Shown here one piece after another: positions 21,685-35,000 of a stretch of DNA of 64,000 bases. Every line of letters begins with the position of its first letter. Positions within the stretch are counted from its first letter, which is position 1. The position numbers were made by a program, and so were the translations under genes. The notes below the pieces were generated by a model. The model made no database searches, was not told the origin of the DNA, and saw nothing but the letters and a program-made list of their open reading frames with translations. Origin of the DNA: Perilla frutescens (Eukaryota > Streptophyta > Magnoliopsida > Lamiales > Lamiaceae); NCBI GenBank assembly GCA_026008535.1, contig BRKX01000001.1:74412317-74476316 (forward strand), read 5' to 3'.

Positions 21685-24600
21685 TTACAACTTCTGAAAT
21701 ACTTCTCTATACACAACATTGGTAGTGCTATTCGTAATATTATCATCAAGTAAGATATTTAATCCACCACGACTTGTAACCCTTGAAACAGCAACATACA
21801 ATTGTCCATGAGTGAAAACCGGTTTCTGCAACAATAAACCAACGTGAGAGAGTGATTGTCCTTGGCTCTTGTTTATTGTCATTGCATATGAGAGCATGAG
21901 AGGAAATTGTCTTCTCTGAAACTTAAATGGCAATCTTGGATCAGCAGGCGTAAGAGACATTCTTGGAATTAGTATCATTTGCTGTGCATTTTGGCCACTG
22001 AGAAATCGTGCTTGGACAACATGTTTGCCAAGCCTTGTGATCATCAATTGAGTCCCATTACATAAACCATTTGCATAATTTATGTTTCTCAACAACATAA
22101 CAGGAGTACCTACTTTCAAAATTAATTCATGATTCGGAACCCCTGAGCATTTGATACTGTTTAAGAATTCCAGAGTATGAACTTCTTGCAGCAAACCCCT
22201 ATCGTTATCTGAGTTGCATGTCGAGTCAGAACTTAAATACAATCTGCCATTACCTTTGTTCAAAGAAAGCATGTACTGATTTACAGATTCAACCGCGTTT
22301 AGAGTTGGAGTTAGAATTGCTCGTTCTTGTAGATAAGTTGTATCTGCAATATTAGTACCATATGATGAAAAAGTACTATGAACAATTGATGAAATTGGAT
22401 CTCCTGACCATTTCAATAAGATATCATCAGGGATGTCAATATTCACATGTCCATCATTTAGGCCACCGATTGTACCGTCTCCAATACCAGCAATCCAATG
22501 TGCAAATTGTTGAACCTCATCAGCTACATCATTAGGACCTAAATTTGACAGTCTTAAATTTTTTGTTAATCTCAAGACACGACAATCTTTCCACAGATAA
22601 GAAGAATTTATTATGGCATTAACAATATCCTATCTGCTTCCTTTTGGGATAACTGGTAAGATCTGTCGAAAATCTCCTCCAAAAATGATTGTTTTTCCTC
22701 CAAAAACTCTACGTGTACTTGATGAATCAGAAACACGCATTATATCTCGAAGTATTCTATCCAAAGCTTCAAAGCAGTACTTGTGCATCATAGGTGCTTC
22801 ATCCCAAATTATGAGCTTGCATCTAACAATTAATTCTGCCAGCGGACTTCCTTGGATAATGTTACAGGTGGAATCCTCATTTGGATTTAATGGTATCTTA
22901 AATCTTGAATGCGCTGTCCTTCCACCTGGTAATAATATAGAAGCAATACCACTTGATGCAACATTTAACACAATTTCTCCTTTTGATCTCAATGCTGCTG
23001 ATAATGTCTTCCATATAAATGTCTTTCCAGTACCTCCATATCCATAAAGAAAAAACATGCCACCTGATTCTGATGATATAGCATCCAAAACAATTTGATA
23101 CACATTGTGTTGTTCATCTGTAAGTTTGCTAACGAACACTTTGTGATCATTTTCCAATTTTTTTCTGTCATATCTCATTTCATCATTTATCAATCTATTT
23201 TCTTCAGACTGGAAAAAGTCAGAACTTGGAAATGGCATACCTTCAAATTCTCGTAAAGTCCTTCCACAACTCTTCATCAATTTTTCAATTTCCACCAAAC
23301 AATAACTTTGAATTTGTTCATCAGTCAGGTGCAATTCTGTACATTTATAAGAATAGTTAATAATTAAAGTTCAAATATTATGGAAAAATTAAACAAATAT
23401 TAAACAATTAAAATTTTAAATACCTGGATGTTGTAGTACTGATCGTTGCTTATATAATATGTCATCAGATAAATATACCCAACAATTATTCCACACAACT
23501 TCTGAACGTCCCATGGAATCAGATGCTAACAGTGTAACAAATAACTTTCTCAAAGATTCAGCAGATGACCAATAGTTTGCTTCAATGATCCCATCAATAA
23601 ATTCCTTATCATCATCTAACAACCCCAAAGCATAACATGCATCTCTGAATGAAGCATACTACACACCATTAATTTTTCTTATGTCTTCATAACACGTAGA
23701 ACCCCGCACTACATTAAGCAAACATCTCAAATAATACATTTCCCCACTGCCTTGAGGAACAAAGAAAATTCTTCCAATTGAGAATTTTTTTTTCCTCGGT
23801 ACCCATTCTTTTGTAGCTTTTTTCCAAACAAACTTTGTTGAAAATTGAACATAAGTAAGTTTCCGCGCCTCCGGATACTTCTTATTTGCTTCAAACCAAG
23901 CTAAAAACATACTTTCATGAACCGTTGGTCTATTGAGGACATCATCAATGGAATTAGAATCTTGAAAGAAAACTGTCTGTTCATTTTCAAGATGAAAACT
24001 TAATCTCTCAACTGGAGGGTATTTGTATTGAATTTGAAATCCAAATATTCTCCATGCAGCCTCACAGGGGGAAATATATCTACAATCATAATACATACTT
24101 ATCTCATCAATATTCTTCCCAGTTTCATCATCTTCAGCACTCTGATAAAATGCTGCAGTGACACGATCGTGACCTTTGTTCACATATTTGAACATATATT
24201 TTATTGATCTTGACTGGTTGCACCATTCCACATTTATATGGGTAGCATACTTTATCAGAAGCATTCGATTGTGAGGAACCACGTATCTATTATCCATCAC
24301 CATTCCATTCTTCAAAATTGTTCTTCCATTATCTCTATGTCTATATATTGGATATTCATCTTCATCTGTGGTCGTTGCCTCAATAAAACTTCTGGGAAAA
24401 TATTTACTGCAACGACCGTTTCTCATGCATGGTGAATTTTTTTTGGCAACACCACATGGACCATGAATCATGAAATCTTGCACAGCTGTATAATATTCTG
24501 AATCCAGTTCTTTATCAGGTATTTCAGCTGATATAATTTGATCAATCACTTCTGATCCATGATTTTGATCATCTTTCGATATGAAAAGCAAGATATGTGC

Positions 24601-26186
24601 ATGTGGAAGGCCTCTCTTCTTAAATTCAACAGTGTATACCACTACAATTGAAATTAAAAAAAAATATTAAATTAATTTAAAATTTTGATATAATAATTTT
24701 TATAAAATTTAACACGTACCTGCTTTAACATTTCCAAATATATTATTTTGACGGAGATCATAAATCAAATTGTCGAGTTTCATTTTGAACACTCGACAAA
24801 CAATATCGGGACGATCTTCAAGTTTCAATCCTTTTTCCTGCACATATCTTACAATTTCTGGCCATCTTGGATTGCATGTAAATGTAATGAATAGATTTGG
24901 ATATCCAGCCCACTGACAAATTGCCATAGCATCTTGATAATTTTGAATCATGTATCGAGCTCCTCCAGTGAATGTAGAAGGCAATATAACTCGTCTTCCT
25001 TGAGTTGTGGGATTTCTCTCACCTCTTGTTAGAGCCTCTTCTAAACCTTTATACATATGACATCTCAATGATTGTTGATGTGTACGTATGTATAAAAGTC
25101 TTGCAAATTCAATCATTGTGTAGGCATCAACAATAAATTGTTGAAATAATCTCCTTGAGCTTAAAATGGTTTTTGCATCACAATCTCTTTCATGCAACCG
25201 ATAGGCAAAATATTCTCTGATGCTGACCATATTTCGAGCATAACTTGATGAAGAATTCAAGTCTGAAAGTGGTATATCTTCTCTATAACCATCTTCACCA
25301 TATGGAAACAGAATAGGATACTGTAAACCCAAATAGGTTGTATTTAACTCATTAATGCGTTTTAACTCTCCAGTTTGAGTTTCCAATATTATGTCTCTAT
25401 GTCTGAAAGACTGATCAAAATCTCCAACAACTAATGCAGCCACTTCAGACAAAGTTGGAAGATTATATGTTCTAGCATCACCTCCACGTCTACCAATAAG
25501 TTTCAACTTAACATCAGATTGGCCAAGATCAACAATGGTGTGCTTTGCCATCCTAAATGACTTCACAAGGACATTATGATCATCTAGCATGCTTTTAAGT
25601 TCAGAAACAATCTTCGCATGAAGTGTGTTTATGCATTTTTTTATTCCTACATAAACATAAAATATTAAATCAAATTAAAAATGAACGTACATAATATTTA
25701 GAGTAACAATTTAAAAAATATAATGCTAAATATAAAATACCTCATACCTCACAGATAGCATCCTATTTGCAACTTCATTTTCAGTATCATAGATATATAA
25801 CTGAGCAAACTTTGGCGTAGAACCTTCAGGTGGTAGTCGACTTCCAATCATATGATAATTTTGACCATGCAGTCGGAATGTCGGTGGAGAATTACCAACA
25901 TTTAAACTCAAATCTATCTTGCCTCCCATTGATGTACAAGAAAACATACTATTGTATGAACGAATATTATCAAGAAAATGTTTACTCTTCTGATCATTTT
26001 CATAGAGCAAACTTTCCAAAACCTTAGGAGGCCTTTTAACTGGTGGCAATTTGATTTTTCCTCGAATACAACATGATGAGTATTTTGTAGTGCGTGATTT
26101 TGAATTTTTTCCCAACCTTTCATCATACCAAAAACATGCTCCACAAAATTCACAAATAAAAACCGGATCACCAAGATCTGAGTAAT
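21685..26186 (-). pseudogene. Helitron Rep-helicase (RepHel), nearly intact with two nonsense codons
   Basis: Exons run from about 26186 to 21685 with introns near 25648-25747, 24642-24719 and 23337-23423, all GT-AG. In order: a CxxC finger (CEFCGACFWYDERLG); the Helitron-like N region with TFTCNPRWPEI; the Rep HUH motif in RGLPHAHILLF; the Y-x3-Y motif in KYMFKYVNKGHDR; then a PIF1-type helicase with Walker A GYGGTGKTF, Walker B LIIWDEAPM, motif FGGDFRQILPVI, and C-terminal motifs [14 protein letters not shown] and [14 protein letters not shown]. Rep nicks and joins the transposon ends, and the helicase unwinds DNA during rolling-circle transposition. Frame is kept throughout except for TAG at 23659-23661 (between INGV and YASFRDA) and TAG at 22630-22632 (after IPKGSR), each a likely single-base change. 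The 5' exons lie further upstream. Confidence 0.9.
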
Positions 26187-26429
26187 CTGAAACCGTTATG
26201 AATAATAAATGTTAAATAAAAATTTCATATCATTCATATTTATATTGACAATAGTTATAAATTCATATAGTATTAATAAAAATTAATTTAGATAACTCAA
26301 ATAAATAAAAAATTATATTTACCAATATGATTGTGATTTAAAATTGTTTCATTTTCCATTGATGTAAATATTATAGAAATAATAAAATAAAACTTAAAAT
26401 ACATATTAAATAAAAATACTTAATTATAA

Positions 26430-27985
26430 CTACACATAATTATTAACTTACCAGTACAATATTGTTGTTCATTATGATCATACTGTTCACCTAATGGACA
26501 AAAAAAATAATTAACATCCGATTTATGTAATTAATATTAAAATTTGATATATAATTAAATAATTAAGATACACTGGATTTAGTACCTATATCAGACATTT
26601 GTGTAAGGTTTATATCAATTAGTTGATCCTCCTCCAGTGATTCATTAATTGTTAAATCAACAATTTATTTATGTTTAGTTGTTGATTCACCTGTAGATCA
26701 TTAATTTAAGAATGGTTTAATGTATGTAAACTAAGAATATACAACATGCTAAAAAATTTTATTTTTAAAAATATAAAATATTTAGTTCCAAACTTATCAA
26801 TATGGAATACACTTAATTTAGAAATATAAGTGCGATGGCCATAAATTTTTTTTATATATAAATATTTTAAAAATAAAAATTGTTTTTTTTAAAAAATAAT
26901 AAAATTAAAAAATGAAATTAATTTGGACATAATCATTAACTTACCAGTACAAAATTGATGCCAATTACGATCATATTGTTCACCTAATCAGGGAAAAAAT
27001 TATTATCATCAGATTTATATATTTATTATTCAAATTTCATATTTTATTGTTAATCAACACATATTGCATTAAGTACCTGTATCAGACATTTGTGTAACAT
27101 GTATATCAATTAATTGGTCATCCTCCATTGATTCATTATTCATTAAATCAACAATTTATTCAAAATTACTTGTTCCTTCACCTGTATTTGAATAACTAAA
27201 TAAATATTATAAGTATCTAAACTAATATGCGAAAAAATATTAATAGTATTTATTTAAAATAAATATAAAGTATTGAATTGCAAACTTACCAATTCAATTT
27301 AGAGAATGACTAAAATAAATTTCTTGCAGAATTGGTTAAATAACTAAATAATTTTTGCATCAATACGTATGATTTAAAAATAATATTATATACAAAATCA
27401 TCATTTAAATTTGGACATAATAAGTAACTTACCAATACAATATTGATGCCAATTATGATTATACTGTTTACCTAATAAGGGAAATAATAATTAACATGAG
27501 ATTCATTTAATTATAATTTAAATTTGAAATTCAATTTTTTATTAACATATAATGCATTTCATACTTGTATCAAGGCATTGTGTAACATGTATATCAATTA
27601 ATTGGTCATCCTCCATTAATTCATTAATTGTTAAATCATCAATTTGTTCAGAGTTACTTGTCAGATCACCTGTATTTCAATAATATGAAAAAATAGCAAT
27701 AATAATTACATAAGCAAATAATATACAGAATTGAATTATAAACTGACCAATTTTATTTAAAGAATCACTTAAATCAAATTCTTTCACAAAATGGTTACAT
27801 AATACAATAATCTTTTCATAAATATTAATTATTTTAAAATTTTATAAAATATAACTCTTATTTATAATATTATAATCTATTATTTAAAATTGTAAAAATA
27901 AAAAAATAATACCTGTATTAGAAATCTGTTCAACATGTATGTCAATTAATCTTGTATTCTGTAGTAGTTCCTCTGTTAATGAATA
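26430..27985 (-). repeat. Tandemly duplicated mini-exon pairs in the 5' part of RepHel
   Basis: A unit of about 490 bp is repeated. A mini-exon reading EQYDHNEQQYCT-like residues recurs near 26455-26495, 26945-26985 and 27430-27470. A second mini-exon reading LTINESLEEDQLIDI then LTQMSDI-like residues recurs near 26585-26665, 27078-27160 and 27565-27655, with a fourth, more diverged copy near 27912-27985. Splice-like CAG/GT borders are kept. The product would have an acidic repeated N-terminal extension before the CxxC finger. I cannot tell whether all copies are spliced in. Confidence 0.65.
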
Positions 27986-28449
27986 ACCTGCAATAAAAAA
28001 AATATAATATAACTAAATTAATACAATACTATATAAACTAAATATTTAATTTTTTTTCAAATATAAGCGTAAATATTGTAACATTTAATTTAAGGTAATA
28101 ATTTATACAAATCTATCTTAATATTTTTAAATTATACATTAACAGCATATGTTTACAATTTTAAATTCTTTAATTTTATAATTTACGTAAAATAAAACAA
28201 TCAATTATTAATGTAATTGTATTTATAAAAAATAAAATTAAATGTTTATAACGAAATAATAATACATCTATGTAATTTAATAAATACATATTATTAAATT
28301 TATGGGCATAAGCAATTTAACCAAACTCCTGAATTTAAATTATTAAAATTAAATATTTAATAATTAGCTAAACATTATTATCTATTACTATATAATTATT
28401 TACAATAAAATTTGATTTAACTAATTAGTTAATACTTACCATAATATTT
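27986..28449. other. AT-rich, no feature seen
   Basis: Very AT-rich sequence, probably intron or promoter DNA of the RepHel gene. No open frame or element was recognised. Confidence 0.4.
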
Positions 28450-28735
28450 AAATTATCTACAACTATTAAACCTTTAATTATCTAACTAATATAAATTAAT
28501 AATACAACCAATATTATGTATAGTAATTAAACTAAATAAATAATTTAAACTATAAAACATTTAATTTAGATAATAATAATTTTTGGGCCAAAATACTAAT
28601 TATATTTACCAAACTGTATCATCGGCCCACATGTAATATTAAAATTTGGGCCACAATATCCGTTTTTTGACCCAGCCCAATACTAATTTTTTTTGGACAT
28701 ATATATACTCCCGATCTGTTAGGGTTGAGCTCACT
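28450..28735 (+). repeat. Arm A of a long-range inverted repeat within the Helitron
   Basis: This segment (phrases 'attaaacctttaattatctaactaatataaattaataata', 'ttaccaaactgtat', 'cggcccacatg', 'gggttgagctca') is present in reverse complement, imperfectly, at about 39085-39350. The second copy lies in an intron of the RPA gene. Confidence 0.7.
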
Positions 28736-29175
28736 TGAGCTCAACCCTATTTCTCCGCCTCCTCTCTCTTTTCAGCTTCTCGATGATTCCGCTACCTTCA
28801 CTCTCCCTCTCCCTCTTCCTCTCCGATCTTTCATATTCTCTGAAAAAAATTACCCATGAACACTGTATTTTTGACGGCCTTCACTCTGTCTTAGATTAGG
28901 GTTGAGGTCATTTGAGGTGAAAACCTATTTCTCCGCTTCCTCTCTCTTCTGTATCTACACGATTCCGCCGCTTTCACTCTAACTCTTGCTCTCCGATCTT
29001 TCATTTTCTCTGAAAAAAAATACCGAGCAACAGTCTATCTAGCACGACCTTCACTCTCCGTCAATTTAGGGTTCAGCTCATCTGAGGTGAAAACCTATTT
29101 CTCCGTCTCCTTTTGCATCTATAGTACTCCGCCGCCTTCACTCTCACTCTCTGTGGTGAATTTTTTTCCGGCAAA
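28716..29175 (+). repeat. Three tandem copies of a leader-like sequence of about 175 bp
   Basis: Copies start near 28716, 28894 and 29067. Each begins TTAGGGTT followed by GAG/CAG-CTCA..TGAG, then CTATTTCTCCG, a pyrimidine-rich CACTCT tract and TCTGAAAAAAA. The AGGGTT (telobox-like) start and pyrimidine-rich body resemble a plant promoter/5' leader on the plus strand. It lies between the minus-strand RepHel gene and plus-strand exon-like pieces, so it may act in both directions. Confidence 0.65.
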
Positions 29176-29349
29176 AATTAATATTTCACACTTGAGCCTC
29201 CGCCGACAGTGAACGGTTCGTCTAAGGTTCAGACTCTGTACCCTTTTTTCTTTTTTTTCCTTTTTTCCCTTTTTTGATTCTCATATTTCTTACTTTCGGT
29301 GTTTTGATAATTTTTAAGTTTCCTTGCTATTTTTTTTTCTGCTTGAAGA

Positions 29350-30180
29350 TTTGAAGAATGTGAAGAGCCCAGTCACGGATGATCTTGGTAGCTTCTGTGA
29401 AAGATAAGTATCAATATATCTCCCTTTTTCTGTATCTCCATATCGTTGTATCTATATATCTCCCTTTTTCTGTATCTCTGTATCTCCATGTCCATATCCC
29501 TTTTTTCTGTATCTCTGTATCTCCATGTCCCTTTTTCTGTATCTCTGTCTCTTTCTCTATATGACACTTTTGAAACTCAGTCGACTTACAGATTTTTTTT
29601 CCCTAAAATCGCAGGTGCACTGAATAATTCCAGATCTACGCACATACGTTATTCTTGTATTACTACTACACATATGATGTAGCTCTATGTTGGAATTTCG
29701 TAGATCAAATATGGATCTATGTACATCTGCTGTAGATCTAAGTAGTTCTATACTGAAAGGCCTCATATCAGAGATTGAGCCAAGGTTTCCGGATAAAAAG
29801 TTGAGTTTTACTCACACATACACACACACATCTTGTAGGAGATGTCATATTTATATAATCAGATCCTAAACGTTAAAGTCATATTTATATATTATTTTTA
29901 AAGATTTTTCTGTCCTGTTATGATGGTGTTTAATGTTCTTATTTTTTATGTGAACTTACAGGAGGTATGCGAGTACTGAATCATACTTAATGTCATATGA
30001 GTTCACAAAATTGGTCAATGAGGGCGAAAATAAGATGAGTATACACCTGTTCAATATTAACTATATAAAAATATATGAATGTCTATTCAGTATTCTCTCT
30101 GATATATTTTTAAATTTTTTTGCAGCTCTTTAACAGAAACATCGGCCCAGATTTAAACAAATATTTGCAGCACTTAAGGT
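29350..30180 (+). pseudogene. Plus-strand exon-like pieces of an unrecognised captured gene
   Basis: Several short open segments bordered by AG and GT lie in order on the plus strand. One near 29352-29398 reads VKSPVTDDLGSFCER. One near 29757-29800 reads KGLISEIEPRFPDKK. One near 29962-30033 (acceptor TTACAG) reads RYASTESYLMSYEFTKLVNE then GENK. One near 30125-30177 (acceptor TTGCAG) reads LFNRNIGPDLNKYLQHLR followed by GTACAG. They could be the first exons of a host gene picked up by the Helitron, in the antisense orientation. I do not recognise the protein family. The stretch 29400-29570 between them is a repetitive 'tctccctttttctgtat' array. Confidence 0.4.
29400..29565 (+). repeat. Degenerate minisatellite of TCTCCCTTTTTCTGTATCTC-type units
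   Basis: About six imperfect units of 20-30 bp built from 'tctccctttttctgta', 'tctctgta' and 'tctccatgtcc'. It lies in a probable intron of the captured gene fragment. Confidence 0.7.
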
Positions 30181-31881
30181 ACAGATTATTGCATCTGTCT
30201 TTCACAAAACTATGAATGTGTGTTGAAATTTTTGTTTCCTCATGAAAAGTTTTGAAAAAATCATCAGCTTTTTTGAGTTAAAACATATTTACGCAGAAAT
30301 TAGATACCTGGACACGATTGTGACATGATTTTTCTTCTTTTTTCTTCATGTATTTCATCTGAGAATGGTTGATGCTTGTCGTTGTTTGCCATTTTCGTTT
30401 TTGTTTCAAATGTGGTAATCTGAAAGCTCAAAGTTTAACTATTTTTGAATTTGAATAGCAGTTATATATTTTCAAACATTACCCACTAAAATTTTTCAAA
30501 AAAATTTATTCGAATTCCATTTTATTAACTGTTTTTAAACATATTCAAAAACTGTCCATTAAGATGGATTTTTTTTTATCTATTTTCGCATATTTTTATA
30601 AATTTAATTCCAATTTCATATTAAATTAAACTGTCCACTAAAATGGAGTTTTTTTATATTTTCACCTATTTATTATTACTATTAATTTTGTATACTTAAG
30701 TTAGCTGTATCTTTTAAATTAACTGTATTTTTTAATTATGATAGAAGTGGCAGTTTTAAAATTTTTCCCATTTTTACATATATTATTTATTTATTAATAA
30801 TTTCTTTCCCTACTTTAATTAATTTTTTTAACTACCGATTATATTAAATTATTTAAATATTTTTGCATTGTTAAGTTAATATTAATATATTTATTTTTTT
30901 AAAATTGGTAAGGTTGCTGCATTTTTAATTATTCATGGTGTTAATATAATTTTAACTGTTCTATTTATAAAAAAATAATATATTACTTATTTAATATATG
31001 TATATGTTTGTATTTATAATTAATTATCTTTTACTTTTGGTTTATCTATTACACTATATTAATTTATTGTTTAAAGTGACATATTTATTTATCACATAAA
31101 TCTGTTATAATAATGACTTATTATTAGATGAATATTTGAATGTATGTTTGAATGCATGTTTAATCTGTTATTTAATTTATAGATGCTTGATTGTTATTGT
31201 TCATGTTTAATGTTAATTTTAATGTTATTTAATTTGATTGAATGCATCTGTTCATGTGATGAAAAAAATATGTTAATGTTATTTAATTTAATTTTCATTT
31301 CCTGTTTTTTTTAATTCAATTTAAAGTTCCTATTATTAAAAATGTGTTAATGTTGTGTAATTTAATTTAATGTTCCTGTAAAAAAAATTTATGCTTTAAT
31401 GTTTCATAATTTATATGTATGCTTCAATTTTATAGGTAATAATGTGATATATACATGATTTAATATTTTTATATGTCTATTCGAATGATTGTATGCTTTG
31501 TTATGTCCTTTCGTGTGTCAGATCTATGTGTGATCTGTGACCCTCCTCTTTGAGAAAGGTCTATGCGAAACCTCTTGATGAGAGGTTTTGGTATGAGTCA
31601 CAGTGTTTAACCTGATTGAGCCTTGGACTTTGTGTGACCCCCTGCGCCCTTGTTCAAACGGGTGATTGTGAACTGGTCAATCCACTTACTCCCAAAGAGT
31701 TTTTGAAAGGTTAATAATATGTTGTTTAGAGCTTTCGCATTTCTTATGTTAATGTTTAACTGTATTTCATTATATTCTTGCAGAATTATTTATTTATATT
31801 CCGAATTTATATTTGTTAATGTGGTCTGATATTTTATTTATTGCAGAATTATTTATTTATGTTCTGAATTTATATTTTTGA
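30181..31881. other. AT-rich stretch with one balanced-composition block
   Basis: Mostly AT-rich with no open frame. An exception is about 31510-31715, which has near-balanced base composition and phrases such as 'gtcagatctatgtgtgatctgtgaccctcctc' and 'cctcttgatgagagg'. It has stops in all frames and no recognised family, so it could be a non-coding RNA fragment or captured UTR. Confidence 0.4.
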
Positions 31882-32043
31882 TGCAGTTGATGTATTTTTT
31901 TTTTTTGGTAAATAATATATATTTCCCAAACTTTGCATTTACAGTACACAGCCTCTGAATCAGAAATCCACCAAATTCAAACTATCAAAACAAAACCACA
32001 AATTTGAAACTTCACAACACAGAAACTCCAGCATTCTTCAGAA

Positions 32044-35000
32044 TTACGCAGCAATCATTTGAAGCAGTCTTTGATGTCCTTGACAATTGATTGCAATCTG
32101 AATTTGAGAACTTCGAATCACTTGCTCACTCCCCATTTCAATGCCTTTGAATTTTCTCTTGTTTCTTTCTTGCCAAAGCTGGTATATAGCTATTGAAAAT
32201 ACAAGTCTGTACATCCTTTGTTTGTTGCTTTTAGTCCGAGCTTGAGTGATCATATACCTCTTCTCCTCCTCCCATTCATAAGCTTGTCTAGGATGGCCAC
32301 ACCATTTAGTAATTTTCCTCCAAACCTCTGCAGAAAATTCACATTGAAAGAAAAGATGAGATATGGTTTCATCTTCTTTTTTGCAAAGGCTGCATTTAGG
32401 ATCCACTGGTATATTAATCTTCAACAGATAATCAAAGGTGACTATTCTTCCCAATAAAGCAAGCGAACATATGAAAATACTCTTTGGAGGTGCCAGGTTA
32501 CAACAAAGAAGTTTTTTCCATTCAACCTTGTGCACCTCTCCTCTCAGATCACAATAAAGCTGTTGGATTGAGAATTTTGCCTGTTGCAGAACTTGAACAC
32601 CAGATCTTGAGGTAAGATAGTGTTTCTAGCAGCAAGTATTTTCCTCACTACCCATGATGCTTGAGAGGGGATATTCATAGTAGTGAGATCTTGATGCTTA
32701 ATGTAATATCCATGAATCCATTTCACCCATAGTTTATCAGTTTTATGGGAAATGCTCCACAGCAACTTACAAATTGCAGCTTTATTCCAAATGAGCATAT
32801 TGACAATATTCCAACCTCCTGCAGCTTTTGGAAGGCATATATGATTCCAAGCAACCAAAGCTCTCTTTGAATAATTGGATTTTCCTGTCCATAAGAAAAT
32901 CCTACACGTTGTTTCTATAGCTTTCAGAACTTTCTTAGGCAGTAGAAAAACTTGACTCCAAAATGATTGAACTCCAAATAGAACTGATTTTATAAGTTGC
33001 ACTCTTCCAGCATAAGACAGCAGCTTAGATGACCAACAGTTTATTCTTGTAAGAATTTTATTGATCAATCATTGGCATTGACTAATTGAGATCTTCTTAT
33101 ATGACAATGGAACTCCCAAATATTTAAAAGGCAATTCACCTTTTACAAGACCAAATTCTTGAAGGATCATGTCCTACACATTGCTTGCAACACCTCCAAA
33201 ATATATTGAACTCTTGGCTGGATTTGCTTAAAGGCCTGAAGCTTCAGAGAATTTGTTAAAAGCTTTCATCATTTGTCTAACTGAACTCAAGTCACCTCTG
33301 GAGAACATTAAAAGATCATCTGCAAAACAGATTTGGACTAATCCAAATTTCCTACACCTTGGGTGAAACTGAAAGTCCTTGTTTGCTTTAAGGTCTTGTA
33401 GACATCTGTTTAGATATTCCATACAGAGAACAAACAAATATGGAGACATAGGATCTCCTTGTCTCAATCCTTTCCTTACTTCAAATGGCTCAGTGATTTC
33501 TCCATTCACACATATGGAGTATGACACTGTGGTGACACAAGCCATCCACTGCACAAATGTATAAGGGAATCCCAGCTGTAGCATAAGGAATTTAAGAAAA
33601 GGCCACTCCACTGAATCATATGCTTTTTGGATATCAATCTTAATCATGCATCTAGGAGAAATATTTCTCCTATTATAGCCTTTGATCAGTTCATGACTAA
33701 GGATGATATTATCAAAAATCAATTTGCCTTTGACAAATGCAGATTGGTTTTCACTAACAATTCTTCCCACAGCATCTTGCATTCTATTTGCTATCACTTT
33801 AGAAATGATCTTAAACAGAACAGAGCAACAGGCAATAGGTCTAAAATCTTTAGTTGAACACGCATTTTCAGTTTTAGGGAGGAGTGATACCAGAGTAATA
33901 TTTATTGCTTTAGGGAGGAATCCAGTTCTAAAGAATTGTTGAACTGCCTCAGTGACTTCCTCTCCTATAATTCCCCATGATTTCTTGAAAAAGAAAATAT
34001 TGAAACCATCTAAACCAGGAGCTTTATTTGAATTCATGCTGAATAGAGCTGCTTTGATCTCCTGTGTTGTGACTTCTTTACATAGCTTCAGTTGGTCTTC
34101 ATGAGTAAGTACAGGTCCTTGATTCACCACTGTTGGATCCACCATAGGTAGTCTTTCAGCTGCACTTCCCATCAGGTTCAAATAGAATGTTCTAATCTCT
34201 TCTTTGATCTGAGATTGAGTAGTACATCTATCACCATTCATCTTGATAAGCATTTTGATAGCTTTACAATTTTGCCTGGCTTTAGCATAGGTATGGAAGT
34301 ATTTAGTGTTGGAGTCACCAAATTTAATCCAATCAACTCTGGATTTTTGTTTCCATATACTTTCTTCCACCTTGTTCCACTTTTCAATTTCAGCTATTAG
34401 CCTTTTTCCTCTGTAATCAAGATCTCATTAAGTTTGTCTTAGATGAGCTGAGATTGAATAGCCTTCAATTCCTCCCTGATTCTAGTTATTTTCTCAGGGA
34501 TGTTCCTGAAATGGAGCTTATTGATATTCTTCAATGGTTGTTTCAGCTGTTTGAATTTGAACCAGATATTGAGCAATTTATTCTCATGCATTTGAGATTG
34601 CCATTGTTCCTCTAGGATAATTAGGAACTCTTCATGATCAGCAATAGCATTGAAAAATCTGAATGGAGAATTCCTAATTACCTGATCATCTTCAAGTTTG
34701 ATTAATTGAAGACAGTGATCAGAGACTCCTCTCTCCAAAATTTCCACCATTTCTTGATCAAATTCCAAAAACCATCTTTGATTAGCAACACATCTATCAA
34801 TGAGTGATAAAATGTGATCCTCTCCTCTTTGATTGTTACACCATGAATAATCATTTCCAATACTTCTCAGTGGAGATAGATTATTCTCAGTCAGACAATC
34901 TTTGAAATCCTTAATCTCTGCTTCAAAAACACCAGCCCCTTGAAATCTATCTTCAACTTGAAGAACACAATTAAAGTCTCCACCAATCAACAATGGACTA

